A stretch of DNA of 64,000 bases from Flavobacterium luteolum (GTDB taxonomy: Bacteria; Bacteroidota; Bacteroidia; Flavobacteriales; Flavobacteriaceae): assembly GCF_027111275.1 (NCBI RefSeq), contig NZ_CP114286.1, forward strand, positions 2,232,001 to 2,296,000, in the 5' to 3' direction. Each line of letters opens with the position of its first letter. Position 1 is the stretch's first letter. The translations under genes and the position numbers were made by a program. The notes beneath the pieces are model-generated. The model was not told where the DNA came from. It did no database searches and was given only the letters and a program-made list of their open reading frames with translations. Shown in pieces: positions 34,408-43,171 of the stretch.

Positions 34408-34766
34408 GGGCTCAAATATTTAATGAAACCGCTTAATAATTTCGATATTTCTGTTATCGATTCTAAAAGCATTTCAAATTCTTCTTTTATAATATATTCT
34501 AAATCAAAAGCTAAATATAATTGAGATCTTACTTCTCCTGCTGATGCTTTGGCTACATATAAAAAGTAAATAAACTCTTTGTCTGTATTTCTCTCAAAAC
34601 CTTCGGCTATATTTGATGATATAGAAAGTGATGCACGTCTAATTTGTCTAACAAAATCAAAGTCTTTTTTGAAATTAGAATTTTCAGTAATCAAATATAT
34701 TTTCTTGTTGAAGATTCGAGATTTTTGCCAAGAATTTATTTCCTCAAAAGATTTGAACTTACTCAT
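34398..34766 (-). CDS. Four-helix bundle protein (23S rRNA intervening-sequence/S23 family)
   Basis: The 122-residue protein matches the TIGR02436/S23 family: SFEEINSWQKSRIFNKKIYLITENSNF, then FDFVRQIRRASLSISSNIAEGFER (the family hallmark), then FIYFLYVAKASAGEVRSQLYLAFDLEYI. Relatives include the Avd accessory protein of diversity-generating retroelements and proteins encoded in 23S rRNA intervening sequences; most have no known function. It interrupts the suf operon between sufC and sufD and is bracketed by AAAGTCG heptad arrays, which suggests it arrived as a cassette. Confidence 0.88.
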   Translation of the reverse strand: MSKFKSFEEINSWQKSRIFNKKIYLITENSNFKKDFDFVRQIRRASLSISSNIAEGFERNTDKEFIYFLYVAKASAGEVRSQLYLAFDLEYIIKEEFEMLLESITEISKLLSGFIKYLSPKS

Positions 34767-34774
34767 ATTGTATT

Positions 34775-34812
34775 TTCGACTTTATGACTTTTGACTTTCG
34801 ACTTTACGACTT
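34775..34812. repeat. AAAGTCG heptad array between sufC and the S23 gene
   Basis: In gene orientation it reads TAAGTCGTAAAGTCGAAAG followed by TCAAAAGTCATAAAGTCGAAA, about five degenerate heptads. It occupies nearly all of the 50 bases between the sufC stop and the S23 start. Confidence 0.8.
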
Positions 34813-34816
34813 AGAA

Positions 34817-35563
34817 TTAGTTTTCTGCTTTGATCCAGTCGTATCCTTTTTCTTCTAATTCGTAAGCCAATTCTTTTCCGCCAGATTTTACGATTCTTCC
34901 GTTGTAAAGAACGTGAACGAAATCTGGAACGATATAATCTAACAAACGTTGGTAGTGCGTGATTACAATAATTGCGTTTTTGTCGCTTTTTAATTTGTTC
35001 ACTCCGTTAGCTACAATTCTTAAAGCGTCGATATCAAGACCAGAATCGGTTTCGTCAAGGATAGCTAATTTTGGCTCTAACATTGCCATTTGGAAGATTT
35101 CGTTTCTTTTTTTCTCTCCTCCAGAAAACCCTTCATTAAGAGAACGAGAAAGAAATTTACGATCGATTTCTAACAATTCAGATTTCTCACGAATTACTTT
35201 CAGCATTTCGTTTGCTGGCATTTCTTCCTGACCGTTTGCTTTACGAGTTTCGTTGATAGCAGTTTTCATGAAGTTAGTAACGCTAACTCCAGGAATTTCT
35301 ACCGGATATTGAAAAGAAAGGAAAACACCTTTATGTGCTCTTTCTTCTGGAGCTAAATCAGCAAGATCTTCTCCGTCAAGAATTACTTCTCCATCTGTAA
35401 CTTCGTAGTTTTCGTTTCCTGCGATAACAGCAGAAAGTGTACTTTTTCCAGAACCGTTTGGTCCCATGATAGCGTGAACTTCTCCAGCTTTAACTTCTAT
35501 ATTAATTCCTTTAAGGATTTCTTTATCACCAATTGCGGCGTGAAGGTTTTTTATTGATAACAT
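34817..35563 (-). CDS. sufC: SufC ATPase
   Basis: The 248-residue ABC-type ATPase has Walker A GPNGSGKST (34-42), the SufC-type signature LNEGFSGGEKKRNEI, Walker B LAILDETDSGLD and the H-loop ITHYQRLL. It powers cluster assembly on SufBD. The ATG at 35563 starts the conserved MLSIKNLHAAIGD; the longer in-frame start at 35593 translates part of a TTTCAAG repeat. It is in the order sufB-sufC-S23-sufD. Confidence 0.96.
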   Translation of the reverse strand: MLSIKNLHAAIGDKEILKGINIEVKAGEVHAIMGPNGSGKSTLSAVIAGNENYEVTDGEVILDGEDLADLAPEERAHKGVFLSFQYPVEIPGVSVTNFMKTAINETRKANGQEEMPANEMLKVIREKSELLEIDRKFLSRSLNEGFSGGEKKRNEIFQMAMLEPKLAILDETDSGLDIDALRIVANGVNKLKSDKNAIIVITHYQRLLDYIVPDFVHVLYNGRIVKSGGKELAYELEEKGYDWIKAEN

Positions 35564-35576
35564 CTTTTTTTTGTTT

Positions 35577-35716
35577 AAAGTTTCAAGTTTCAAGTTCTCA
35601 GTTGTGCTGAAAAGCGAAACTTTGAAAAATCTTTTATTTTAATATGATATAAAATTCTTTTTTAATGGTTGCAAAAGTAAGTTTCGGATCAAAAACTTGA
35701 AACCTGAAACATGGAA
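35577..35716. repeat. TTTCAAGTTTC-type repeat arms in the sufB-sufC gap
   Basis: AAAGTTTCAAGTTTCAAG (from 35577) at one end and ACTTGAAACCTGAAACATGG (to about 35712) at the other are inverted copies of the unit also seen at 28713-28772. They fill most of the 158-base gap. Confidence 0.7.
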
Positions 35717-35721
35717 CTTTT

Positions 35722-37170
35722 TTAACCTACAGATCCTTCTAAAGAAATCTCTAATAATTTTTGAGCTTCAACAGCAAATTCCATTGGAAGTTTGTTCAAG
35801 ACATCTTTACTGAAACCGTTTACAATTAAGGCAATCGCTTTTTCAGTGGGAATACCTCTTTGGTTACAGTAGAAAACTTGGTCTTCTCCAATTTTACTTG
35901 TAGTTGCTTCGTGCTCGATTTTTGCTGTTGGATTTTTACTTTCGATATAAGGGAAAGTATGTGCGCCGCAATTGTTACCCATTAACAATGAATCACATTG
36001 AGAAAAGTTTCTTGCATTCTCAGCTCTTGGCGAGATTTGCACTAAACCACGGTAACTGTTTTGCGATTTTCCAGCCGAAATACCTTTAGAAATAATAGTC
36101 GATTTAGTGTTTTTACCTAAATGGATCATTTTAGTTCCCGTATCAGCTTGTTGGAAATTATTGGTAACAGCAATCGAATAAAATTCTCCTACTGAATTAT
36201 CTCCTTTTAATACACAAGAAGGATATTTCCAAGTTACAGCAGAGCCGGTTTCAACCTGCGTCCAAGAAATTTTAGCGTTAGTTTCGCATAAACCTCTTTT
36301 AGTTACAAAGTTGTAAACTCCACCTTTTCCTTCTTTGTTTCCTGGGAACCAGTTTTGAACTGTAGAATATTTAATTTCAGCATCATCCAAAGCGATCAAT
36401 TCAACCACAGCAGCGTGTAATTGGTTTTCGTCACGGCTTGGAGCAGTACATCCTTCAAGGTAAGAAACGTAGCTTCCTTCATCGGCAATAACTAAAGTTC
36501 TTTCGAATTGTCCAGTTCCTGCTTGATTGATTCTGAAATAGGTTGAAAGTTCCATTGGACATTTTACGCCTTTTGGAATATAACAGAAACTTCCGTCAGA
36601 GAAAACAGCTGAGTTTAATGCTGCATAGAAGTTGTCTTTTTGAGGTACAACAGTTCCTAAATATTTTTTTACTAATTCAGGGTGTTCTTTAATTGCTTCA
36701 GAAATTGGACAGAAAATAATTCCTTTTTCTGCCAAAGTTTTCTTGAAAGTCGTAGCTACCGAAACAGAATCGACAACAATATCCATAGCGACATTGTTCA
36801 TCTTTTTTTGCTCGTCGATAGAAATTCCTAATTTTTTGTACATCTCTAATAATTCTGGATCAACATCGTCCAATGTTTTATTAGGATCTACTTGTTTTGG
36901 AGCTGAATAATAAGAGATTGCCTGAAAGTCTGGTTTTTCGTAATGTACGTTTGCCCATTCTGGCTCGATCATTTCTTTCCAAGCGCGGAAAGCCTCGATG
37001 CGCCATTCGGTCATCCACTCAGGTTCTTCTTTTTTTAGAGAAATAGCTCTTACAATTTCTTCGTTTAAGCCAATAGGGAAAGTCTCAGATTCTATATCGG
37101 TATAAAATCCGTACTCATATTCTTTAGTTTCCAGTTCGATCTTTAAATCGTCTTCGGTGTATTTGCTCAT
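35722..37170 (-). CDS. sufB: SufB, Fe-S scaffold subunit
   Basis: The 482-residue protein is a full-length SufB. Markers are [29 protein letters not shown] N-terminal residues, the beta-helix core with [38 protein letters not shown], and the C-terminal [48 protein letters not shown] carrying the conserved Cys and Glu residues. It is the scaffold on which SufS/SufE sulfur and iron are assembled. It follows the A-type carrier gene by 85 bases. Confidence 0.97.
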   Translation of the reverse strand: MSKYTEDDLKIELETKEYEYGFYTDIESETFPIGLNEEIVRAISLKKEEPEWMTEWRIEAFRAWKEMIEPEWANVHYEKPDFQAISYYSAPKQVDPNKTLDDVDPELLEMYKKLGISIDEQKKMNNVAMDIVVDSVSVATTFKKTLAEKGIIFCPISEAIKEHPELVKKYLGTVVPQKDNFYAALNSAVFSDGSFCYIPKGVKCPMELSTYFRINQAGTGQFERTLVIADEGSYVSYLEGCTAPSRDENQLHAAVVELIALDDAEIKYSTVQNWFPGNKEGKGGVYNFVTKRGLCETNAKISWTQVETGSAVTWKYPSCVLKGDNSVGEFYSIAVTNNFQQADTGTKMIHLGKNTKSTIISKGISAGKSQNSYRGLVQISPRAENARNFSQCDSLLMGNNCGAHTFPYIESKNPTAKIEHEATTSKIGEDQVFYCNQRGIPTEKAIALIVNGFSKDVLNKLPMEFAVEAQKLLEISLEGSVG

Positions 37171-37183
37171 TATTTTTGTTATT

Positions 37184-37255
37184 GTCTAAAGTTTTGGAGT
37201 CTAAAGTTCGAAAGTCAATTGAAGTCTTTATGACTTTACAACTTTCAGCTTTTGA
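37184..37255. repeat. AAAGTC heptad repeats between the A-type carrier gene and sufB
   Basis: Degenerate units in both orientations (GTCTAAAGTTCGAAAGTC then GAAGTCTTTATGACTTTAC) make an imperfect inverted repeat, the same family as the arrays around the S23 gene. Confidence 0.65.
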
Positions 37256-37585
37256 CTAAAGAGAGAATGATTCTCCGCATCCGCAAGTTCTACTTGCATT
37301 TGGGTTATTGAAAACAAATCCTTTTCCGTTTAATCCGCCAGAGAACTCTAAAATTGTTCCGGCAAGGTATAAGAATGATTTTTTTTCTACAGCAATTTGT
37401 ATGTCGTTGTCAACGAATATTTTGTCGTCTTCTCCTTTGGTTTTGTCAAATTTTAAATCATAAGACAAACCAGAGCATCCACCGCTTTTTACGCCTACTC
37501 TAACGTAGTCGCTTGCGGCGTCAAAACCATCATCAGTCATCAGGTCGATGATTTTCTTTTTGGCAGTATCTGAAACTTTTATCAT
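37256..37585 (-). CDS. A-type Fe-S carrier (HesB/IscA/SufA-like)
   Basis: The 109-residue protein has the three conserved cysteines of A-type carriers: Cys 37 in GVKSGGCSGLSYDL and Cys 101/103 in the C-terminal TCGCGESFSL. It receives clusters from SufBCD and delivers them to apoproteins. The ATG at 37585 begins the conserved MIKVSDTAKKK; a 10-residue extension from 37615 is unlikely. It is the first gene of the suf block, with a promoter about 100 bases upstream. Whether to call it SufA or IscA cannot be decided from sequence. Confidence 0.93.
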   Translation of the reverse strand: MIKVSDTAKKKIIDLMTDDGFDAASDYVRVGVKSGGCSGLSYDLKFDKTKGEDDKIFVDNDIQIAVEKKSFLYLAGTILEFSGGLNGKGFVFNNPNASRTCGCGESFSL

Positions 37586-37683
37586 TGTTCTTAGATGTTT
37601 GTTTTTAAAGAGCATTTTTTCTCTGTAATGAATTTAGTACAGATTTAAAACGCTAATTTTCAATGTTAAATAGAAATTATCGG

Positions 37684-37691
37684 CAAAGATA
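37684..37691 (-). promoter_or_regulatory. -7 box of the suf operon
   Basis: TATCTTTG on the minus strand (exact TAnnTTTG) lies 98 bases before the A-type carrier ATG, giving a leader of about 90 bases. No clear -33 TTG is present, which would suit an activator- or repressor-dependent promoter. I see no IscR-like or Fur-like palindrome I would name. The gap 37586-37904 otherwise holds only the plus-strand -7 box at 37878. Confidence 0.5.
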
Positions 37692-37877
37692 CGACTTAAA
37701 AACCTTTTTCCATAACGGTTCACATTATTATAACAAATGTGAAAATAGATATTACTTATTTTGATAAAATTGGTCTTGAAACGGCAAAACGAATCTTATT
37801 TTAGAAATAGCTGCAAATATCGCTCCTAAATGTTAAAAAACAAGTATTTCTACTGATTATAACCAATTTTTATTCGA

Positions 37878-37885
37878 TATTTTTG
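37878..37885 (+). promoter_or_regulatory. -7 box of the coiled-coil protein gene
   Basis: TATTTTTG matches TAnnTTTG and lies 19 bases before the ATG at 37905. Confidence 0.5.
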
Positions 37886-37904
37886 CAGAAAATTAAGAGT
37901 AATT

Positions 37905-38825
37905 ATGAAAAAACAAAATGAAATAAAGTGGTTTAAACCCTTGTTTGCTATAATTTTTGTTTTAGGATTAGGTGCTGTAGTTTTGGTTTTTAGCAGTGAA
38001 CCTGATAAGAATAATAGTGAAGCTAAAAAGGAAAGCATTACCAATATAATGCCATTTGAAAGTAAAGAAGCAAGTGAGCAAAAGAATATTTTAGATTCTT
38101 TAAATACATTAAAAAACGCATATGATCAGGCTATTTTAGAAAAAACAGCTTTGTCTAAAGAATTGGAATTGGAGCGTAAAAATGTTGAGAATTTAGTGGC
38201 TATTATTAAAGCTTCTAATAATCCATCGGCGGAGCAGATTAGAATTTATCGAAATCAGCTTTCAGATTTGAATTCGTCTCTAGAAGGCAGAATTCAGGAA
38301 ATTAAAAAACTGAAATCTCAGAATAAAAATTTATTGACAGAAATAGAAAGCCAGAATGTTGTCATGTACAATCAAAAAGTAGAAAATGACACTTTGGTTT
38401 CTAAACAGAAAAAATTAGAATCGACTTTAAAAGATGCTTCAAAATTGTATTTAAGCAATTTTAAAGCTATTGCACTTCGTGAAAAAAATTCTGGTGCTGA
38501 ATTGGAAACGACAAAAGCAAAGAATACAAAAAAACTTAAAATTAGTTTTACGGTTAACGGAAATGCTGTTGCAAAAACAGGAAAACGAGTTTTTTATGTT
38601 CAGGTTTTAGATCAGAAAAATACGGTTTTGGGAGATAATAAATTGATTGAATTTGGTAATGATAAAGCGCTTGTTTATAGTTTTATAGTAAGTACAGATT
38701 TTCAAGGCAAATCGGTAAATGCTTACGGAATTTTGAATGCTGACCAGTTTAAGAAAGGCACTTATTTTGTGAATTATTTTGATAAGCAGGAAATAATGGG
38801 AAGCACTTCGATTACATTAGAATAA
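37905..38825 (+). CDS. Membrane-anchored coiled-coil protein of unknown function
   Basis: The 306-residue protein has one N-terminal transmembrane segment (FKPLFAIIFVLGLGAVVLVF, about 10-29) after a short basic cytoplasmic tail. A long coiled coil follows (about 55-190, leucine/glutamate heptads such as LDSLNTLKNAYDQAILEKTALSKELELE). A C-terminal beta-rich domain (about 205-306) contains KLKISFTVNGNAVAKTGKRVFYVQVLD. The layout suggests a periplasmic protein anchored in the inner membrane. I do not recognise a named family. Confidence 0.65.
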   Translation: MKKQNEIKWFKPLFAIIFVLGLGAVVLVFSSEPDKNNSEAKKESITNIMPFESKEASEQKNILDSLNTLKNAYDQAILEKTALSKELELERKNVENLVAIIKASNNPSAEQIRIYRNQLSDLNSSLEGRIQEIKKLKSQNKNLLTEIESQNVVMYNQKVENDTLVSKQKKLESTLKDASKLYLSNFKAIALREKNSGAELETTKAKNTKKLKISFTVNGNAVAKTGKRVFYVQVLDQKNTVLGDNKLIEFGNDKALVYSFIVSTDFQGKSVNAYGILNADQFKKGTYFVNYFDKQEIMGSTSITLE

Positions 38826-38877
38826 TTAGAAAATTTGTTTTTAGCTTTAAATTTTAGCAAAAGGGATTTGAATTTTC

Positions 38878-38885
38878 TAGCTTTG
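38878..38885 (+). promoter_or_regulatory. -7 box of the MBL-fold hydrolase gene
   Basis: TAGCTTTG matches TAnnTTTG and lies 21 bases before the ATG at 38907. Confidence 0.5.
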
Positions 38886-38906
38886 TTCTTTTAGAAAATT
38901 ATTCTC

Positions 38907-39764
38907 ATGAAACTTTACCCAATAGAATCCGGAAATTTTAAATTAGACGGAGGCGCAATGTTTGGCGTTGTTCCGAAGACAATCTGGAACAAGACAAATC
39001 CTGCCGATGCTAATAACTTAATTGATATTGCTGCTCGATGTTTATTGATCGAAGACGGAAATCGTCTTATTTTAATTGATACCGGAATGGGCGATAAGCA
39101 ATCTGAAAAGTTTTTTGGATATTATTCGCTTTGGGGATCACATTCTTTAGATAATTCTCTAGCGAAATATGGTTTTAATCGAGATGATATTACAGATGTT
39201 TTTATGACACATCTTCATTTTGACCATTGCGGAGGAAGCGTTCAATGGAATGCCGACAAAACGGGTTATGAGCCAGCTTTTAAAAATGCCAAATTTTGGA
39301 CAAACGAAAACCATTGGGAATGGGCAACAAAACCCAATGCTCGAGAAAAAGCTTCTTTCTTGTCTGAAAATATCCTGCCAATGCAAGAAAGCGGACAATT
39401 GAATTTTATTGAAAGACCAGAATCTGATTTTGGTTTTGCAAAAGAACTTGGTTTTGATATTTATTATGTTGACGGACACACCGAAAAACAGATGATTCCG
39501 TATATAAAATACCAAGATAAAACGATTGTTTTTTGTGCCGATTTATTAGCAACAGCGGGGCATATTCCGTTGCCGTATGTGATGGGTTATGACACAAGAC
39601 CTTTGTTGACAATGCCAGAGAAATCAAAATTTTTGAATTTGGCAGCAGATAATAATCATTATTTGTTTTTAGAACACGATGCACACAATCAAATTATTAC
39701 TGTTGAACATACCGAAAAAGGTGTTCGATTGAAAGATGTTTTTACTTGCGAAGAGATTCTTTAA
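38907..39764 (+). CDS. MBL-fold metallohydrolase
   Basis: The 285-residue protein has the metallo-beta-lactamase zinc motif THLHFDHCGG (HxHxDH at 102-107), a preceding LILIDTGMG strand, a later zinc His in VDGHTEKQM, and Asp in VFCADLLATAGH. Lactonases of the AttM/AiiA type and other hydrolases share this layout, including the large N-terminal cap, so a lactone or ester substrate is possible but unproven. There is no signal peptide. A strong terminator follows, facing the LRR gene. Confidence 0.88.
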   Translation: MKLYPIESGNFKLDGGAMFGVVPKTIWNKTNPADANNLIDIAARCLLIEDGNRLILIDTGMGDKQSEKFFGYYSLWGSHSLDNSLAKYGFNRDDITDVFMTHLHFDHCGGSVQWNADKTGYEPAFKNAKFWTNENHWEWATKPNAREKASFLSENILPMQESGQLNFIERPESDFGFAKELGFDIYYVDGHTEKQMIPYIKYQDKTIVFCADLLATAGHIPLPYVMGYDTRPLLTMPEKSKFLNLAADNNHYLFLEHDAHNQIITVEHTEKGVRLKDVFTCEEIL

Positions 39765-39783
39765 ACAGAATAAATTAGACATA

Positions 39784-39828
39784 AAAAAATCCCATTTTCT
39801 GATATTGAAAATGGGATTTTTATTTTTT
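39784..39828. terminator. Bidirectional terminator between the MBL and LRR genes
   Basis: A 15-bp perfect stem (AAAAATCCCATTTTC and complement) with a 7-base loop and A/T runs on both sides lies between two convergent genes. Confidence 0.92.
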
Positions 39829-39841
39829 GAAAAAGGGACGA

Positions 39842-42800
39842 TTATTCTACTATAACTTTTTTAGCAGAAGCGGCATCTCCATTGATTAGATACACATAAT
39901 AAACTCCTCTAGGCAAGCCAGATAAGTCGATCGTATTATATGTATTTACATTATTTAAAGTAAAAGATTTTACAAATTGTCCTAACGCGTTATAAACTGT
40001 TGCTTTGTCTAGAGCAATATTATTAATCGTTATTTCTCCTTTTGTTGGGTTTGGATATAAAATAACTTGACTAAACTCAGATTTGTCAATACCTAGACTT
40101 TTACAAGTATTAGAATACGTAGTGGTCGATTCTTTGATGTTTGACCAGTTTGCATTTGAATAATTCTCGTCATCAACTTGTATACAATTTAGTTTTGCAT
40201 TTCCTAGAAAGCTAGTATATATAATTGTATCATCTGCCATTTTACCACTAACTGAAGGAAGAACAAAGTTTTTATTGTTTCCATTTTGAATATTTAATGA
40301 GTTTAATGGATTGAATTCTACATAAACACGTTCAAGTAAAGGATTGTGAGATAAATCTAAAGTTGTGAGTTGATTCCAAGATGCACTTAATCTTTTTAAG
40401 AGAATATTATAGCTCAGATCTAAAGAGGTTAATTCATTATTGCTACAATATAGATCTACAAGTTTTGTATTGAGAGAAAGATCTAATGCAGTAATCTTAT
40501 TACGGTCTATTATCAAATTAGTTAGTTCGGGTGCATTTGAAACATTTAATTGTGTTAAATTGTTTCGGCTGCAGTCAATAAGAGAGAGTGCTGTATTTGA
40601 GGTTAAATCTAAATTGGTAAGCAGATTTTTAGAAGTGTTTAAAAACAAAAGTTCTTTGTTGTTAGCTAAATTTATAGTAGAAACCTCATTGTAAGCAAAG
40701 GATAAATTTAAAAGCTTAGTGTTTTTTGTAACGTCCAGCGATGTTAAATGATTTGAATTTAAATCTAATTTCGTAAGATTTAAATTTTTACTAACATCTA
40801 TTGTATTAATATTATTGCCACTGCAATCAAGATAGGTTAATCCTGTAAATTTTTCAATGCCTTTTAGATCGTTAATATTGCTATTTGATAAATTTAAAGA
40901 AGTAATTTTTTCTAAGTTTTCCACAGAAACTTTTCCGTTTACCCCATCGTTGTCGATTCCTAATTCGATTAATTTTTTTTCAAAATTAGAATCAATTGCA
41001 GTATAAACAGTACAGTCTAAATTGTAGTTTGCAGCATCATCTTTAATGCTAGCCCATTTTTGATTAGCGTAAACTTCATCATCAACAGTAATACAAGTTA
41101 AATCTGGATTTTTTGTAAAACTTGAATTCAGATCTAAATTTTTATTATTTCCATTCTTTAAATTTAAGCTCGTTAAATTATTAGAACCACAATTTATAAA
41201 AGTTAGCGCTTTATTTTGGGACAGATCTAAAGCAGTTAATAGATTTGACGAACAATTTAAAGTGCTTAAGTTTGAAAAGCCATTAATTCCAGTTAAGTTT
41301 TTGATGTTACTGTTTTCTACATTCAATACCGTAATGTTTGAAATACTGGTGTTTAAAACAGTACCATTTTTACCATCTTTATCGATTTGTAAATAAATTA
41401 ATTTGTCTTCAAAAGCTGGATCTGGTATTGCAGTAATCTGAGAACAGTCAACAGTTGAGTACGATGCAGATTTTTCTTTAAAACTTGCCCACTTTTCATT
41501 AGAATAAATAGGGTTATCAACCAAAATACAGGTAAGCAATGGGTTTTTCGTAAAATCAATAACATATGGCGCTATCTGCATATTTCTATTGTTCCCATTT
41601 CTTAAGTCTATATTTGTAAGCGTTTTGTTTTCTGAACAAGTTAAAAGACTCAGCTTTTTATTTTGAGAAAGATCTAAACTTTTTAATTGGTTTAATTGGC
41701 AATTAAGTAAAACCAGTTCTTTATTATTTGAAACATCTATAGTTGTTAGCTGATTTGATGAACAAGAAAAATATTTTAATTTAAGATTGTTTGAAACATC
41801 AATGTTTTGGATTTTATTGTTGGATACTGATAAGTTATCTAGAGCAATATTATTTGAAATGTCTAAGGTTGTTAGATTGTTGTAGCTAATTAGCAAATAG
41901 TTTAAAGCTAAATTTTTTGAAAGGTCTACTGTCGATAATTTGTTAGACATTACATTTAAAGATGTCAAAGCTTTAAAACCTTCTATTCCGGTTAAATCAG
42001 AAATGTTGCTGTAATAAAGATTTAACTCTGTAACAGATTCAATAGATGAGCTCAAAATATTTCCATCGGGAGTTCCAGAATCTATTCCTAATTCGATTAG
42101 TTTTTTCTCAAAATTAACATCAGGAATTAAGGTATATGAAACAGAATCATTGCAATCTAATTTAAAAATTGCTGAAGCATCTTTGCTGGCAGACCAATTT
42201 GTATTGGCGTAGCTTGTGTTATCGACTTGTATACAAGTTAAATTTGGATTATTCTTTAAATTGAAAAAATCAGTATCTATAAGAGTGTTTTTTCCGTTTT
42301 GTAAATTGAGTTCTTTCAAACTACAGTTAGTTAAAAAGAGTTCCATCAGTTTTTTATGTTTTGAAAGATCTAATTTGCTTATTTGATTATCAGAAGCATT
42401 TAATGCAATCAATTCGAGGTTGTTTGATATGTTTAAATTGGTGATATTGTTCTTTTCTAAAAACAAAGAAACTAATAAAGGATTATGTGTTAGATCTATA
42501 TTTGTTATTTTATTTTCAGCAATATAGAGATCGTCCAAAAGAATGTTGTTTGTAAGATCTAATGTTGTTAGAAGGTTTTTGTGACAATAAATATAAGTTA
42601 GTTCAGGATTATGAGTAACATCTAAACTGGCTATCTTGTTATCGCCACAATTAAAAATTACAAGTTTAGTATTTTGTGAAATGTCTAAAGAAGTTAATTC
42701 GTTTCTTTGACATTGTAGCCATGTTAAAGATTTATTATTAGAGACATTAAGATTGGTAATCTTATTATTAGCGATATCTAAATCTTCTAAATTTTTAAAA

Positions 42801-43015
42801 TCCTGAATTCCTGTCAAGTCTGTTATTGAACTCGATTGCATTTGTAGTTTTTTGACATCTGCGATGTTAGCCGTGTTTACCTTTCCATCAATGAGGTCGT
42901 CATAACCTAATTCGATTAGTTTTTGCTCAAAATTAACATCGGGAATTAACGTGTATTGCTGGGCATAGATTGAAAAATGTGCTAGTAAAAGCACTAAAAG
43001 TAATTTTATTTTCAT
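39842..43015 (-). CDS. Secreted leucine-rich-repeat protein with T9SS type A sorting domain (1057 aa)
   Basis: The start at 43015 gives a signal peptide (MKIKLLLVLLLAHFSIYAQ). The mature protein is four modules, each opening with IPD.NFE.KLI.LGID (the fourth is degenerate: AIDSNFE), then SNI.DLTGI..F..L, then a run of about 21-residue leucine-rich repeats (LTSLDISQNTKL-type). Modules 1-3 close with TCI.VD...Y.N..WAS.K, and the last with NCIQVDDENYSNANWSNIKE. The C-terminal 75 residues (VILYPNPTKGEITI...LSGLPRGVYYVYLI...KKVIVE) are a T9SS type A sorting domain, so it should be surface-exposed or released. Adhesion or ligand binding is likely from the LRR fold but not proven. Confidence 0.85.
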   Translation of the reverse strand: MKIKLLLVLLLAHFSIYAQQYTLIPDVNFEQKLIELGYDDLIDGKVNTANIADVKKLQMQSSSITDLTGIQDFKNLEDLDIANNKITNLNVSNNKSLTWLQCQRNELTSLDISQNTKLVIFNCGDNKIASLDVTHNPELTYIYCHKNLLTTLDLTNNILLDDLYIAENKITNIDLTHNPLLVSLFLEKNNITNLNISNNLELIALNASDNQISKLDLSKHKKLMELFLTNCSLKELNLQNGKNTLIDTDFFNLKNNPNLTCIQVDNTSYANTNWSASKDASAIFKLDCNDSVSYTLIPDVNFEKKLIELGIDSGTPDGNILSSSIESVTELNLYYSNISDLTGIEGFKALTSLNVMSNKLSTVDLSKNLALNYLLISYNNLTTLDISNNIALDNLSVSNNKIQNIDVSNNLKLKYFSCSSNQLTTIDVSNNKELVLLNCQLNQLKSLDLSQNKKLSLLTCSENKTLTNIDLRNGNNRNMQIAPYVIDFTKNPLLTCILVDNPIYSNEKWASFKEKSASYSTVDCSQITAIPDPAFEDKLIYLQIDKDGKNGTVLNTSISNITVLNVENSNIKNLTGINGFSNLSTLNCSSNLLTALDLSQNKALTFINCGSNNLTSLNLKNGNNKNLDLNSSFTKNPDLTCITVDDEVYANQKWASIKDDAANYNLDCTVYTAIDSNFEKKLIELGIDNDGVNGKVSVENLEKITSLNLSNSNINDLKGIEKFTGLTYLDCSGNNINTIDVSKNLNLTKLDLNSNHLTSLDVTKNTKLLNLSFAYNEVSTINLANNKELLFLNTSKNLLTNLDLTSNTALSLIDCSRNNLTQLNVSNAPELTNLIIDRNKITALDLSLNTKLVDLYCSNNELTSLDLSYNILLKRLSASWNQLTTLDLSHNPLLERVYVEFNPLNSLNIQNGNNKNFVLPSVSGKMADDTIIYTSFLGNAKLNCIQVDDENYSNANWSNIKESTTTYSNTCKSLGIDKSEFSQVILYPNPTKGEITINNIALDKATVYNALGQFVKSFTLNNVNTYNTIDLSGLPRGVYYVYLINGDAASAKKVIVE

Positions 43016-43040
43016 AGGTTTAGTTTTGGATTTAGTTATG

Positions 43041-43085
43041 CAAGTATACAATTTTATGAGGATAATTCTTTACGGAAAGCCGTAA
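43041..43085 (-). promoter_or_regulatory. Promoter and palindromic operator of the 1057-aa LRR gene
   Basis: On the minus strand the palindrome TTACGGCTTTCCGTAA (43070-43085) is followed after 21 bases by TATACTTG (43041-43048; one mismatch to TAnnTTTG). The ATG lies 25 bases further on. Exactly the same spacing is found before the other LRR gene. Confidence 0.7.
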
Positions 43086-43103
43086 CGTATACTGTAGAAT
43101 CAT

Positions 43104-43142
43104 AAAAAAATCCCGTTTTCAGCACTTTGAAAACGGGATTCT
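43104..43142 (-). terminator. Terminator of the LRR-Fn3 operon
   Basis: The stem TCCCGTTTTC / GAAAACGGGA with an 8-base loop is followed on the minus strand by seven T. It ends the 48409-43172 unit, just upstream of the next LRR promoter. Confidence 0.88.
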
Positions 43143-43171
43143 TTAATATAACTAATTGTAATTTTCTAAGC

